From assembly GCA_947498845.1 (NCBI GenBank), contig CANMLX010000011.1:51060-115059 (forward strand): 64,000 nucleotides of DNA, given 5' to 3'. Positions 36,942 to 45,658 of the stretch are shown in pieces. A program made the translations under genes and the position numbers. Numbering within the stretch: position 1 is the stretch's first letter; each line of letters begins with the position of its first letter. Under the pieces are notes generated by a model, which saw only the letters and a list, made by a program, of their open reading frames with translations, was not told the DNA's origin and searched no databases. The stretch is from an uncultured Flavobacteriaceae bacterium (GTDB taxonomy: Bacteria > Bacteroidota > Bacteroidia > Flavobacteriales > Flavobacteriaceae).

Positions 36942-39230
36942 ATGAAATCATATAAAAAAATTTTCAGCCTATGTTTAGCACTTATATTAGTTGCAACGTC
37001 ATGCTTCAATGATGATGACAACGTGCTGGATAATCAGTTAAGTTCAAATGTTAAAAATATATCTGAACTTGTCTCTGAAAACTCAAATTTATCCACTTTA
37101 GCTAGTGCGTTAGAAACTGCTGGTTTAGTTGAAACACTTGGAAAAGAAACTACATTCACAGTTTTTGCTCCAAATAACACAGCTTTTAGTAGTGTGGATA
37201 TGTCATCTTTATCAGATGAAGAAGTAACTAATGTTCTTTTAAATCATGTTATAAGGACTACTACTCCAGACTTCACATCTTCTATGACATCAGGTTACAG
37301 AACAACTTTAGCAACAGGTCCAGATAGTAATAACTTGAGCATTTTTACAAATGCATCAGAAAATATTATCATAAATGGGATGGGAACTATAGTAGATGGA
37401 TCTGAAGATATTGGAGCCACAAATGGTATTGTGCATATTATAGATAATGTACTTACACCACCAACTTTAGTAAGCCATATATTGGCTAATCCTAATTATT
37501 CTTCTCTAGCAGCAGCTCTTGAAAAAGCAGATTTGGTAGACACTTTAAACGGAAGTGATATTTTTACCGTATTTGCACCCAATAATGCAGCCTTTGAAAA
37601 ATTTATGATGGATGTTGAAGCTGCTTTTGGTTGGACCTCTTTAGACGACATACCAATAAACACTTTAAATCAAGTACTTCTATATCATGTAGTTGCTGGT
37701 GAAAATCTTGTTGCTGGTGATGCTTTAGGAAGTTCGCAAACAACAGTACAGGGTGAAGACATCTCTATTGGAGACAATGCAAATATAGACGACGCAAGTT
37801 ACACAGATAGCGCCATTAACATAACCGATATACAAGCTATAAACGGTGTTATTCATGGTGTAGATAAAGTATTGTTACCAAACGATGTTTTCCAATCTAT
37901 ATTAGATAGAACTTTAAATATTATAGAGCGATGTAATGATAGAGGCTTTACATCTTTTACAGCAGCTTTAGAAAAAGCAGGTTTATCGTCTCAGGTTACA
38001 ATGGACCAACTTACTGCTTTTGCTCCTAATGATGGTGCATTTACAACATTTTTCTTAACCATCAATAATTTTGATAGTTTAGATGATTTTGATACTCCAG
38101 AAGAAATTGACTTATTAAAAAGGCTTTTAGAATACCATTTAGCTTCAGGAACAACACTTTCTAGTGGTTTAACTCCAGGTATAACAATTGAGACTCTACA
38201 AGGCGATTCTATAACATTTGATGATGGCACTAACAGTTTTAGTCCTTCACATGCAAATGCTCCAAATGGTACAATAGTTACTCCAGATATAGGAGCTAAC
38301 AATGGTGTTATTCATGAAATTGATAATGTATTAGTACCTGATGCTGATGCTGCAGCTTTAGGTTATCCATTACCACCCTCAGGAGCAGCAGTTTATGGTT
38401 TTGAGATTTATGATGATGCTCTAAATCCTGTATTCTGGATAGGAGGTTGGACAACACCAGATTTCGCAAACACAGAACAAGTGAAATCAGGAGTACATTC
38501 TATTAGAGTAGATTATCAAGGAGATGATGGTTTCCAAATAGGTGGAGCCGGAGAAGACTTAGCTGCATATTCTACTGTAAATGCTTCATTCTATTCTGAA
38601 AACGGAACATCAGTTACATTTATTTTAAATGAGCAATGGGGATCAGGACAAACCGTAAGTATTCCTGCAGGTGAATGGACAAACGTATCAATTCCTATTA
38701 CTAATCTTTCAAATGGTACAACAGTATTAGACCAGTTTGTAATTAGAGATGCCAGTTTAACTCCAAATACACTCTATATAGACGAAGTAGGCTTAGATGT
38801 GACTTATGAGCAAACTATTCCTACTTTTAACTATGAAGTATATACTGAAGATAATCTTGTTGCAGATTGGATAGGCGGATGGACATCTCCAGTATTTAAT
38901 GACTCATCAAATCCTAGTACTGGTATATTTTCCATTAGAAATGAAATGGTTGCAGACTCGGGCTTTCAATTAGGAGGAACAAATATCGATTTAACAACCT
39001 ACTCTCTAGTTAAGTTCTCTATTTATTGCGATGATACTACAACGTTCAAATTGGTACTTAATGAACAATGGGATGGATACATAATTAACCCTGTAGCTGG
39101 TGAATGGAATCATTATACAATTCCACTAGCCGATGTATTGTATGGCACTACAACATATACTCAATTCGTAATTCAAGAAATTGGAGGAAATAATGTTGTT
39201 GTCTTTATTGATGACATTGGTTTTGATTAA
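36942..39230 (+). CDS. Lipoprotein with three fasciclin (FAS1) domains and two carbohydrate-binding-like modules
   Basis: From the ATG at 36942 the product has 762 residues (an in-frame TTG one codon upstream is unlikely). The lipobox Cys21 is in LVATSCFNDDD. Three FAS1 domains follow (about 30-170, 175-315, 325-470), each with the TVFAPNN(T/A)AF or AFAPNDGAF H1 motif and a GVIH.(I/V)D.VL(L/V)P H2 motif. Two repeated modules of about 135 residues end the protein; each has (A/W)xWIGGWT(T/S)P(D/V)F, G.HSIR- or G.FSIR-like, DxGFQ(I/L)GG and (Y/F)IDD(I)G(F/L)-like motifs, and both resemble the C-terminal module of the preceding lipoprotein. FAS1 domains mediate adhesion. I infer a surface protein that binds the polysaccharide or particles. 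Last gene of the susCD operon. Confidence 0.9.
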   Translation: MKSYKKIFSLCLALILVATSCFNDDDNVLDNQLSSNVKNISELVSENSNLSTLASALETAGLVETLGKETTFTVFAPNNTAFSSVDMSSLSDEEVTNVLLNHVIRTTTPDFTSSMTSGYRTTLATGPDSNNLSIFTNASENIIINGMGTIVDGSEDIGATNGIVHIIDNVLTPPTLVSHILANPNYSSLAAALEKADLVDTLNGSDIFTVFAPNNAAFEKFMMDVEAAFGWTSLDDIPINTLNQVLLYHVVAGENLVAGDALGSSQTTVQGEDISIGDNANIDDASYTDSAINITDIQAINGVIHGVDKVLLPNDVFQSILDRTLNIIERCNDRGFTSFTAALEKAGLSSQVTMDQLTAFAPNDGAFTTFFLTINNFDSLDDFDTPEEIDLLKRLLEYHLASGTTLSSGLTPGITIETLQGDSITFDDGTNSFSPSHANAPNGTIVTPDIGANNGVIHEIDNVLVPDADAAALGYPLPPSGAAVYGFEIYDDALNPVFWIGGWTTPDFANTEQVKSGVHSIRVDYQGDDGFQIGGAGEDLAAYSTVNASFYSENGTSVTFILNEQWGSGQTVSIPAGEWTNVSIPITNLSNGTTVLDQFVIRDASLTPNTLYIDEVGLDVTYEQTIPTFNYEVYTEDNLVADWIGGWTSPVFNDSSNPSTGIFSIRNEMVADSGFQLGGTNIDLTTYSLVKFSIYCDDTTTFKLVLNEQWDGYIINPVAGEWNHYTIPLADVLYGTTTYTQFVIQEIGGNNVVVFIDDIGFD

Positions 39231-39277
39231 AAGCATAAAAACTTAGTTCGTTAGTTTTATTTTTTTAGTTTTAGTTT

Positions 39278-39455
39278 ATACCAATTCTGATGTTAAATTA
39301 CACATAATAAAAATGATAGATTTTTGTATTATAAGAAAAGTAAAAATTGCTCACCTACCTAACAGCAGTCAGGTAGCCATAGCTAAGCTTTTTATTTTAA
39401 AGTATAGCGCAAAGAGGCACATTTTAATTTAGTAATTTAATGTTGGAATTGGTAT
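39278..39455. repeat. Family C intergenic element
   Basis: This is a 178-bp non-coding element with inverted ends: left ATACCAATTCTGATGTTAAA (then TTAC), right the inverse of ATACCAATTCCAACATTAAA (then TTAC). A central stem CTACCT…AGGTAG lies near 39355-39380, followed by CCATAGCTAAGC. It sits between the stop codon of the fasciclin gene and the operon terminator. The 540-bp gap otherwise holds only that terminator and AT-rich DNA before tRNA-Pro. Confidence 0.8.
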
Positions 39456-39485
39456 TATTTAATTTAAATAGTTAGTTTCTGTTAG

Positions 39486-39517
39486 TTCCCCGTATATTTT
39501 ATTTATGGGGAATTTTT
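39486..39517 (+). terminator. Terminator of the susCD operon
   Basis: TTCCCC pairs with GGGGAA across an AT-rich loop and is followed by TTTTT. It lies 256 bp past the fasciclin gene stop, the delay being due to the intervening family C element. Confidence 0.65.
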
Positions 39518-39771
39518 GTATTACAAAAGTTTTCCGTAATGGAAACTTATAATTATTAGTTTACTATTATAAAAAAATCTCTATATGAGCATGATTGTAA
39601 AACTAAAGGAAGAAGAAAGAGGGTAATACGTTTGCGATATCACTTGTTTTATATTTAACTAAATCAAATAAAGAAACTCACGTTATTTGATATCAAAAAA
39701 AAGAATAAAACAAAAAAACACTAATAATCATGCGATTAACAGTGTTTTTATTATACCTATTTCTAGGTTTG

Positions 39772-39846
39772 TCGGGGTGGCAGGATTCGAACCTGCGACC
39801 TCCGCGTCCCAAACGCGGCGCGATAACCGGGCTACGCTACACCCCG
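39772..39846 (-). tRNA. tRNA-Pro (anticodon TGG)
   Basis: The minus strand folds as a full cloverleaf of 75 nt. The acceptor stem is CGGGGTG/CACCCCG with discriminator A, the anticodon arm CCGCG-TTTGGGA-CGCGG with anticodon TGG, and the T arm GCAGG-TTCGAAT-CCTGC. CCA is not encoded. Its first 10 nt overlap the end of the GIY-YIG gene. A degraded relic of the same tRNA lies 245 bp away at 40091-40207. Confidence 0.97.
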
Positions 39847-40076
39847 AATTGGCTATCTATAAATCGTTTTGCGCCTCTTTTCTTGATTTTAGATTCTAGA
39901 TGCATTGCTCCTGATCTAGTTTCTACTTCAATTTGCAAAACAATCTTCCAAGGCATACCATATTTTGTTGATGGTACAAGACCTTGGTTATGTCTTTTCA
40001 ATCTTTTTTCGATATCTGAAGTTTGACCTACATAATATCTAGAACTTTTTTCACTAAATAGAATATATACAAACAT
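39837..40076 (-). CDS. GIY-YIG nuclease-domain protein overlapping tRNA-Pro
   Basis: The 79-residue protein is a minimal GIY-YIG domain. The two tyrosine motifs are VYILFSE and YYVGQTSD, the catalytic Arg is in IEKRLKRHN and the metal-binding Glu in AMHLESKIKKRG. It is of the small UvrC-N-like class common in Bacteroidetes; function is unknown but such domains can nick DNA. The last codons (TTC GGG GTG TAG) are formed by the 5' end of the tRNA-Pro gene, which supplies the stop codon. Together with the tRNA relic on its other side this suggests arrival by an event targeted to the tRNA gene. Confidence 0.9.
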   Translation of the reverse strand: MFVYILFSEKSSRYYVGQTSDIEKRLKRHNQGLVPSTKYGMPWKIVLQIEVETRSGAMHLESKIKKRGAKRFIDSQFGV

Positions 40077-40090
40077 ACCTTCTATCTTTT

Positions 40091-40207
40091 GGGGTGGTCA
40101 CGCCTCTAGCGTGACGACCTCTGCGTCCCAAACGCGGCGCGATAATAACACTAAAGCGTCATCTGCGACAGGGCTACGTCCTGCCACGCTCTAGCGTGGT
40201 TCACCCG
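40091..40207 (-). pseudogene. Degenerate tRNA-Pro relic with palindromic insertions
   Basis: Blocks identical or nearly so to tRNA-Pro occur in the same order: the acceptor 3' part (GGGGTGG on the plus strand), the whole anticodon arm (GCGTCCCAAACGCGGCGCG), a D-arm piece (GGGCTACG) and an acceptor 5' part (CACCCGA). Between them sit foreign pieces, two of them near-palindromic (TCACGCCTCTAGCGTGA replacing the T arm, and CCACGCTCTAGCGTGG). It cannot form a working tRNA. Confidence 0.75.
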
Positions 40208-40218
40208 AAAAATAAATG

Positions 40219-40302
40219 CGGAGAGACCGGGATTCGAACCCGGGCAACACTTGCGCGTTGACAGATTAGCAATCTGCTCCATTACCACTCTGGCACCTCT
40301 CC
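40219..40302 (-). tRNA. tRNA-Ser (anticodon GCT)
   Basis: The 84-nt minus-strand cloverleaf has a long variable arm, as expected for serine. The acceptor is GGAGAGG/TCTCTCC with discriminator G, the anticodon arm GCAGA-TTGCTAA-TCTGT (GCT), and the T arm CCGGG-TTCGAAT-CCCGG. CCA is not encoded. It lies just beyond the tRNA-Pro relic. Confidence 0.96.
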
Positions 40303-40433
40303 TAATTCTTATTAAGAACTTAGCAATTAAAATTGCGATCTTGACCGACTCGTTACCCTTTATCGTTCAAGCGGGTGCAAATCTAATTCAAACAATGAAA
40401 GAACGCAACTTTTTTTTCATTTTTTTAGAAAAA

Positions 40434-42482
40434 TTATTCAGGATATTCTATTCTTAAATGGTAAATATTTGCAAGCTTGTGTTTTAAGATTTTCTTTATC
40501 GCTTCTATCTCTTTAAATGTAATATTTGCATTTAAAAATTGCCCCTCTTCTATTTGTCTGTTAATGATACTTTCTACAAAACCATCAATTTTTGTCGATG
40601 TGGGTTCTTTTAAACTTTTAGAAGCAGCTTCAACACTATCACACATCATTAAAATAGCCGTTTCTTTGCTAAATGGTTTGGGGCCAGGGTAGCGAAATAA
40701 TTCTTCATCTACAGCATCGTTTAGTTCTTTTTCTTTCATATAAAAATAATACACAAGGCTAGTCCCGTGATGTGTTCTTATAAAATCAATAACACGATCT
40801 GGTAATTTATATTTTTTGGCTATTTCTATACCATTAATAACATGATCTATAATTATTCTGGCGCTTTCGCGAAATACCAATTCGTTATGAGGGTTAATAC
40901 CTGTAGATTGATTTTCGGTAAAATAATTAGAATTCATCATCTTACCTATATCATGATACAAAGCGCCTACCCTAGCTAACATAGCATTTGCACCTATTTC
41001 GTTAGCTGCTGCTTCTGCCAGATTAGCAACATTTAATGAATGATGAAATGTACCTGGTGCCTTATCTGCCAATTCTTTTAATAATTTACTATTAGTGTCT
41101 GATAGTTCTAAAAGTGACACGTCTGATACCAAGCCAAATAGTTTTTCGTAGGCGTAAATCAATGGTTGTACAAAGAGTGTTGCTAATCCACATAGTATAA
41201 AAAGCAAGAACGTCTCTAAATCTATATTAGTTATACTACCTTCGTGAATAACAAAAAAAGCAAAGTAAGCAATGATGTATATGAGTGTTATCTGCCCCAC
41301 CGAAATAAATAAGTTTGCCCTTTTATAAAGCTCTGAAACTGTTAATATGGTAACAATACCTGCTAAAATCTGTAAAAACATATACTCGTAGCTATTAGGC
41401 ACTATAGATCCTAACAACAAAACAGTAATTACATGTGCAAATAGCCCCAATCTGGCATCAAAAAATGCTTTTAGCACTAGAGGTAAAATACATATAGGTA
41501 CAATGTAAAGGTACTCTGAGTTGTAATTAACCAACAATGTAGTTAAAAATACCATGAGTAAAATATTAAAAAATATAAAGGCAACTTTAGTGTTATTTTC
41601 AAAAACTTCTATTCTATATTTTCTTAAAAACAGTAATAACATTAATAAAGCTAAAGCAACTAAAAGCGTATAAGCAAATAGTATCCAGTTATAGTTCGAT
41701 TCGTTCCAAACTTGCGATTCGTATTCAGATTGTAGCGACTTTAATTTTTGAAACTTATCGCCTTCAACTACTTCTCCTTTAGATATAATGAGTGTTTCTT
41801 TTTCAACACTACCCCGGGTATATGAGATTTTGTTTAATTCTTCATCTAAAACCTTTTCTGTAAACGATTTGTTATACGTTAGATTGGGTTCAACAATATC
41901 AAAAAATAACGATGTGAAAGCCGAATTATGCTGCTCTAAATTTCTTTTTCTTAGATAATTAGTTATGGTCGTTTTTAGCTCATCTTGTTGTATTAAATTA
42001 GAAAAAGTAGTTGTATGTTTCTTTGTATTTCCACTAATAATAGTCACCACTTTATCTTCTTTAAAGTCGTACGTTTTAGATAAAATTCCAAAATTGTATA
42101 ATTCATCAATCAACGCATTACCAGACTGTTGTAAACGCTTTTTGTTTTTTTTAGGTATAGTGTCTGTGAACGTTTTACTAAATGTTTCCTTAAAAGAAGC
42201 AGCTACTTTATTTTTAACCAAATCGTCTGTATCAAAATACAACAATCCTTGGTTTTTAATTTTCGCTTTTTCCTTAGTAATTTCTGCTTCAGATTTTTTG
42301 ATAGCAAAATTAAAAGGTGCATATAAATTCTCCGACTGCCAAGGCTTACCCCTCTCGAAGTTATATTTAAACTTACCACTTTTAGGGAAAAGATATACGA
42401 TTAAAAATGTAGTGACTATAAACAGGAGCCCTTTATAAATTAAGGAATGGTTTCTATATAGCTTATTTATAAAGTCTTTCAT
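40434..42482 (-). CDS. 7TM-HD family cyclic-di-AMP phosphodiesterase-like protein (PgpH type)
   Basis: From the ATG at 42482 (MKDFINKLYRNHSLIYKG) the product has 682 residues; a start seven codons upstream is possible. One N-terminal transmembrane helix precedes a large extracytoplasmic domain (about 45-270, 7TMR-HDED type). Seven transmembrane helices follow (about 275-460), then a cytoplasmic HD domain with LARVGALYHDIGKMMNSNYF, HHSLNVANLAEAAA upstream and VIDFIRTHHGTSLVYYFY downstream. The family hydrolyses c-di-AMP and affects osmotic and wall homeostasis. Its stop codon is 132 bp from tRNA-Ser. No diadenylate cyclase gene is in the window. Confidence 0.92.
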   Translation of the reverse strand: MKDFINKLYRNHSLIYKGLLFIVTTFLIVYLFPKSGKFKYNFERGKPWQSENLYAPFNFAIKKSEAEITKEKAKIKNQGLLYFDTDDLVKNKVAASFKETFSKTFTDTIPKKNKKRLQQSGNALIDELYNFGILSKTYDFKEDKVVTIISGNTKKHTTTFSNLIQQDELKTTITNYLRKRNLEQHNSAFTSLFFDIVEPNLTYNKSFTEKVLDEELNKISYTRGSVEKETLIISKGEVVEGDKFQKLKSLQSEYESQVWNESNYNWILFAYTLLVALALLMLLLFLRKYRIEVFENNTKVAFIFFNILLMVFLTTLLVNYNSEYLYIVPICILPLVLKAFFDARLGLFAHVITVLLLGSIVPNSYEYMFLQILAGIVTILTVSELYKRANLFISVGQITLIYIIAYFAFFVIHEGSITNIDLETFLLFILCGLATLFVQPLIYAYEKLFGLVSDVSLLELSDTNSKLLKELADKAPGTFHHSLNVANLAEAAANEIGANAMLARVGALYHDIGKMMNSNYFTENQSTGINPHNELVFRESARIIIDHVINGIEIAKKYKLPDRVIDFIRTHHGTSLVYYFYMKEKELNDAVDEELFRYPGPKPFSKETAILMMCDSVEAASKSLKEPTSTKIDGFVESIINRQIEEGQFLNANITFKEIEAIKKILKHKLANIYHLRIEYPE

Positions 42483-42608
42483 ATGGAACGTTAATATTTT
42501 CAAATGTAATAAATTTCTAGAGCTTATATATACTTTTTAAATCACCTTAAACCCGCAGTTATCTGTTAAAAAATCATTATTTTCGCTTTATAACACCATT
42601 GCTTAAAT

Positions 42609-43787
42609 ATGAACTCTAAAGTTGTAATTGTATCTGCTGTGAGAACTCCTATAGGTAGTTTTTTGGGATCGTTATCTACTATTCCTGCTACTAAATTGGG
42701 AGCTATTGCTATTAAAGGCGCTATAGATAAAATTAATCTTAAGCCAGAACTTATTGATGAAGTTTTTATGGGCAATGTTGTTCAAGCTGGTAATGGACAA
42801 GCGCCAGCGAGACAGGCAGCATTAGGCGCTGGAATTCCAGATACAACTCCCTGTACAACTGTTAACAAAGTTTGCGCTTCTGGAATGAAAGCAGTGATGC
42901 AAGGTGTTCAAGCTATTCGCCTGGGTGATGCCAATATTGTAGTTGCTGGCGGTATGGAAAACATGAGCTTAATACCTCATTACCTATACGCCAGAACAGG
43001 TACTAAATTTGGGGCATCTACTTTAGTTGATGGCTTGCAAAAAGATGGTCTAGTAGATGCTTATAACGAAAACGCTATGGGTGTTTGTGCAGATGCTTGT
43101 GCTACAAAACATGAATTTACACGTGAAACTCAAGATGCTTATGCCATACAATCGTATAAACGTTCTAAAGATGCTTGGGATTCTGGTAGGTTTAAAAATG
43201 AAGTAGTTCCTGTTGAAGTTCCTCAACGACGTGGCGCACCTTTAATAGTTGATACAGATGAAGAATTTACTAAAGTTAAGCTAGATAAAATCCCTAATTT
43301 AAGACCTGCCTTTTCTAGAGATGGAACCGTAACTGCTGCAAATGCCTCAACAATAAATGATGGCGCAGGTGCCGTTATATTAATGAGTGAAGAAAAAGCT
43401 AACGAACTTGGTTTAAAAATACTAGCGACCATAAAAAGTTATGCAGATGCAGCACATGAACCAGAATGGTTTACTACTGCTCCTGCAAAAGCGTTACCCA
43501 AGGCATTAGATAAAGCTGAAATAACAATAAAGGATGTAGACTTTTTTGAATTTAACGAAGCGTTTTCTGTTGTTGCTCTTGCTAACATGAAACTTTTAGG
43601 ACTAAATGATCGTAATGTAAATGTAAATGGAGGAGCAGTATCTTTAGGGCATCCATTGGGGTGTTCTGGTGTTAGAATTTTAATAACACTACTTAACGTT
43701 TTAGAACAAAATAATGCTAAAATTGGTGCTGCTGCTATTTGTAATGGAGGCGGTGGTGCTTCAGCAATAATCATTGAACGCAATTAA
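42609..43787 (+). CDS. Acetyl-CoA C-acetyltransferase (thiolase)
   Basis: The 392-residue protein has all thiolase motifs: nucleophile Cys89 in NKVCASGMKAVM, MGVCADACATKHEFTRE in the middle, NEAFSVV, the active-site His in GGAVSLGHPLGCSGVRI, and the C-terminal Cys in AICNGGGGASA. It condenses or cleaves acetoacetyl-CoA in fatty- or amino-acid breakdown or ketone-body-type metabolism. It diverges from the PgpH-type gene and is followed 9 bp later by the NlpC/P60 gene, probably on the same transcript. Confidence 0.95.
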   Translation: MNSKVVIVSAVRTPIGSFLGSLSTIPATKLGAIAIKGAIDKINLKPELIDEVFMGNVVQAGNGQAPARQAALGAGIPDTTPCTTVNKVCASGMKAVMQGVQAIRLGDANIVVAGGMENMSLIPHYLYARTGTKFGASTLVDGLQKDGLVDAYNENAMGVCADACATKHEFTRETQDAYAIQSYKRSKDAWDSGRFKNEVVPVEVPQRRGAPLIVDTDEEFTKVKLDKIPNLRPAFSRDGTVTAANASTINDGAGAVILMSEEKANELGLKILATIKSYADAAHEPEWFTTAPAKALPKALDKAEITIKDVDFFEFNEAFSVVALANMKLLGLNDRNVNVNGGAVSLGHPLGCSGVRILITLLNVLEQNNAKIGAAAICNGGGGASAIIIERN

Positions 43788-43796
43788 TAAACCTTA

Positions 43797-44546
43797 ATGC
43801 AATACGGAATTTGTAACCTAAGTATCGTTCCTCTTAGATGTGAAGCCTCAGATAAAAGCGAATTGGTCTCTCAGGTATTATATGGTGACTTCTTTAAAGT
43901 TATTGAACAACGTAAAAATTGGAGTAAAATTCGCCTAGCATTCGATAATTACGAAGGCTGGATAGATAATAAACAATATCTTGAAATAAGTGCTGATAAC
44001 TACACCATTTTAAATAAGCAATCGCCCAAACTCTCTTTAGATTTAGTTGAATTTATTCAAGATGAAAATAAGCAAATCTTTCCCATACAGTTGGGCTCGT
44101 CTCTAAATGGAATAGAGTTACTCAACCATTCCTACGATGGTAACATTACAGAAGGTGTTATATCTAAAGGCAATCTTATTGATACTGCATTTTTATACCT
44201 TAATAGTCCTTATTTATGGGGAGGAAAAACACCTTTTGGAATTGATTGTTCTGGTTTTACACAGATGGTTTATAAACTTAATGGTTACAAGCTGCTTCGT
44301 GATGCATCGCAACAAGCTACTCAAGGAGAAGCCTTAAGTTTTATTGAAGAAAGTGAACCTGGGGATTTAGCTTTTTTTGATAATAACGAAGGCACTATTA
44401 TTCATGTAGGTATTATCATGGAAGACAACTATATTATTCACGCTCATGGTAAGGTGCGTATAGACAGGTTAGACCATTCGGGCATTTATAATGTTGATAA
44501 AAGAATACATACGCATAAATTAAGAGTAATTAAAAAAGTTATTTAG
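43797..44546 (+). CDS. NlpC/P60 family peptidase with SH3 domain
   Basis: The 249-residue protein has an SH3-type region (about 1-65, VPLRCEASDKSELVSQVLYG … WIDNKQYLEI), a linker, then an NlpC/P60 (C40) domain. The nucleophile is Cys151 in FGIDCSGFTQMVY, and the His is in TIIHVGIIMEDNYIIHAHG. These enzymes cut D-Glu-(meso)DAP bonds in peptidoglycan peptides. There is no signal peptide, so it probably acts in the cytoplasm on recycled muropeptides, like YkfC-type enzymes; this is inference. It lies between the thiolase and rlmF genes on one strand. Confidence 0.92.
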   Translation: MQYGICNLSIVPLRCEASDKSELVSQVLYGDFFKVIEQRKNWSKIRLAFDNYEGWIDNKQYLEISADNYTILNKQSPKLSLDLVEFIQDENKQIFPIQLGSSLNGIELLNHSYDGNITEGVISKGNLIDTAFLYLNSPYLWGGKTPFGIDCSGFTQMVYKLNGYKLLRDASQQATQGEALSFIEESEPGDLAFFDNNEGTIIHVGIIMEDNYIIHAHGKVRIDRLDHSGIYNVDKRIHTHKLRVIKKVI

Positions 44547-44591
44547 CACTTTTTACAAACAGAATACAACATCTAGTTACTATCCAAAAAA

Positions 44592-45464
44592 ATGCACCCA
44601 AAAAACATACATAATGGTAAACGTTACGATTTTGAGTTATTGCAGGTATCTAATCCAAAATTAAAAGACTATGTGTTTAAAAACGAATATGGAGACGTCA
44701 CTATTGATTTTGGTAATTCCAAAGCTTTAATTGCTTTAAACAAAGCACTTTTAATACAATACTATGGTTTGGTAGACTGGCATCTGGAAGAAGGCTTTCT
44801 TTGCCCGCCTATCCCAAGTCGTGTTGATTACATACATCATGTAGCAGACTTAATTAATAACGCATCTAAAAATAGCAAAGGTTTAGATATTGGTGTTGGT
44901 GCTAATGCCATTTATTCTATACTCGGGGCTCAAGTTTACGGATGGCATATGTTAGGTAGTGATATTAATATTGATAGTGTTAAAGCCGCTAAAAAAAATA
45001 TTAATCTAACACCATCTCTTCAAGATAAGGTTACTATTATACATCAAACTAACCATGCGCATATTTTTAAAGGTGTAATAAAAGAGGGGGATTTTTTTGA
45101 TTTTACTGTATGTAATCCACCTTTTCATAATTCTAAAGAAGAAGCTCTTAAAGCGACTCTAAAAAAAGCAACCAATTTAAATCTGCAAAAACAACAACCA
45201 AATTTTGGGGGACAAGCAAATGAGCTCTGGTGTAATGGTGGTGAAGGTTTGTTTTTAAAACGTATGATTAAAGAAAGTTTACTGTTTAAAAATCAAGTCA
45301 ATTATTTTACAAGTTTAGTTTCTAAAAAGGAAAATTTACCAAAAATTGAGAAACAACTCTCCAAATTAAATGCCCATTACAAAATAATTACAATGGAACA
45401 TGGTCATAAAAAAACAAGAATCGTTGTATGGTCATTCACAGATAAAACACTAAATAACAGCTAA
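44592..45464 (+). CDS. rlmF: 23S rRNA (adenine(1618)-N6)-methyltransferase
   Basis: The 290-residue protein begins MHPKNIHNGKRYDFELLQVS, the family start. It has the SAM-binding GLDIGVGANAIYSILGAQ segment and the amino-methyltransferase motif CNPPFHNSKEEA, and ends with a conserved EHGHKKTRIVVWSF segment. It methylates N6 of A1618 in 23S rRNA. The 45-bp gap after the NlpC/P60 gene is compatible with co-transcription. Confidence 0.95.
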   Translation: MHPKNIHNGKRYDFELLQVSNPKLKDYVFKNEYGDVTIDFGNSKALIALNKALLIQYYGLVDWHLEEGFLCPPIPSRVDYIHHVADLINNASKNSKGLDIGVGANAIYSILGAQVYGWHMLGSDINIDSVKAAKKNINLTPSLQDKVTIIHQTNHAHIFKGVIKEGDFFDFTVCNPPFHNSKEEALKATLKKATNLNLQKQQPNFGGQANELWCNGGEGLFLKRMIKESLLFKNQVNYFTSLVSKKENLPKIEKQLSKLNAHYKIITMEHGHKKTRIVVWSFTDKTLNNS

Positions 45465-45658
45465 TTAAATCTAACACTCGCGCTATAAACTACTTAACTA
45501 GTAATTGTTATTTAAAATAAATCTCATTTTATTTGTATTTATAATACTACGTTTATATATTTGAGTAGTAAAAAACCTACTTTTTGAAATATAAATGAAG
45601 TCTCGTATATCTATAAGAGAGATATGCGCATAGTGCCTAAATCAAAACAATACTTATT

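Noticed and set aside
39687..40026. Plus-strand ORFs across the tRNA-Pro region
   Set aside because: They are translations of the complement of the tRNA and the GIY-YIG gene; the peptide contains the tRNA-derived RDNRATLHPE / WQDSNLRPP-type artefact often seen in annotation.
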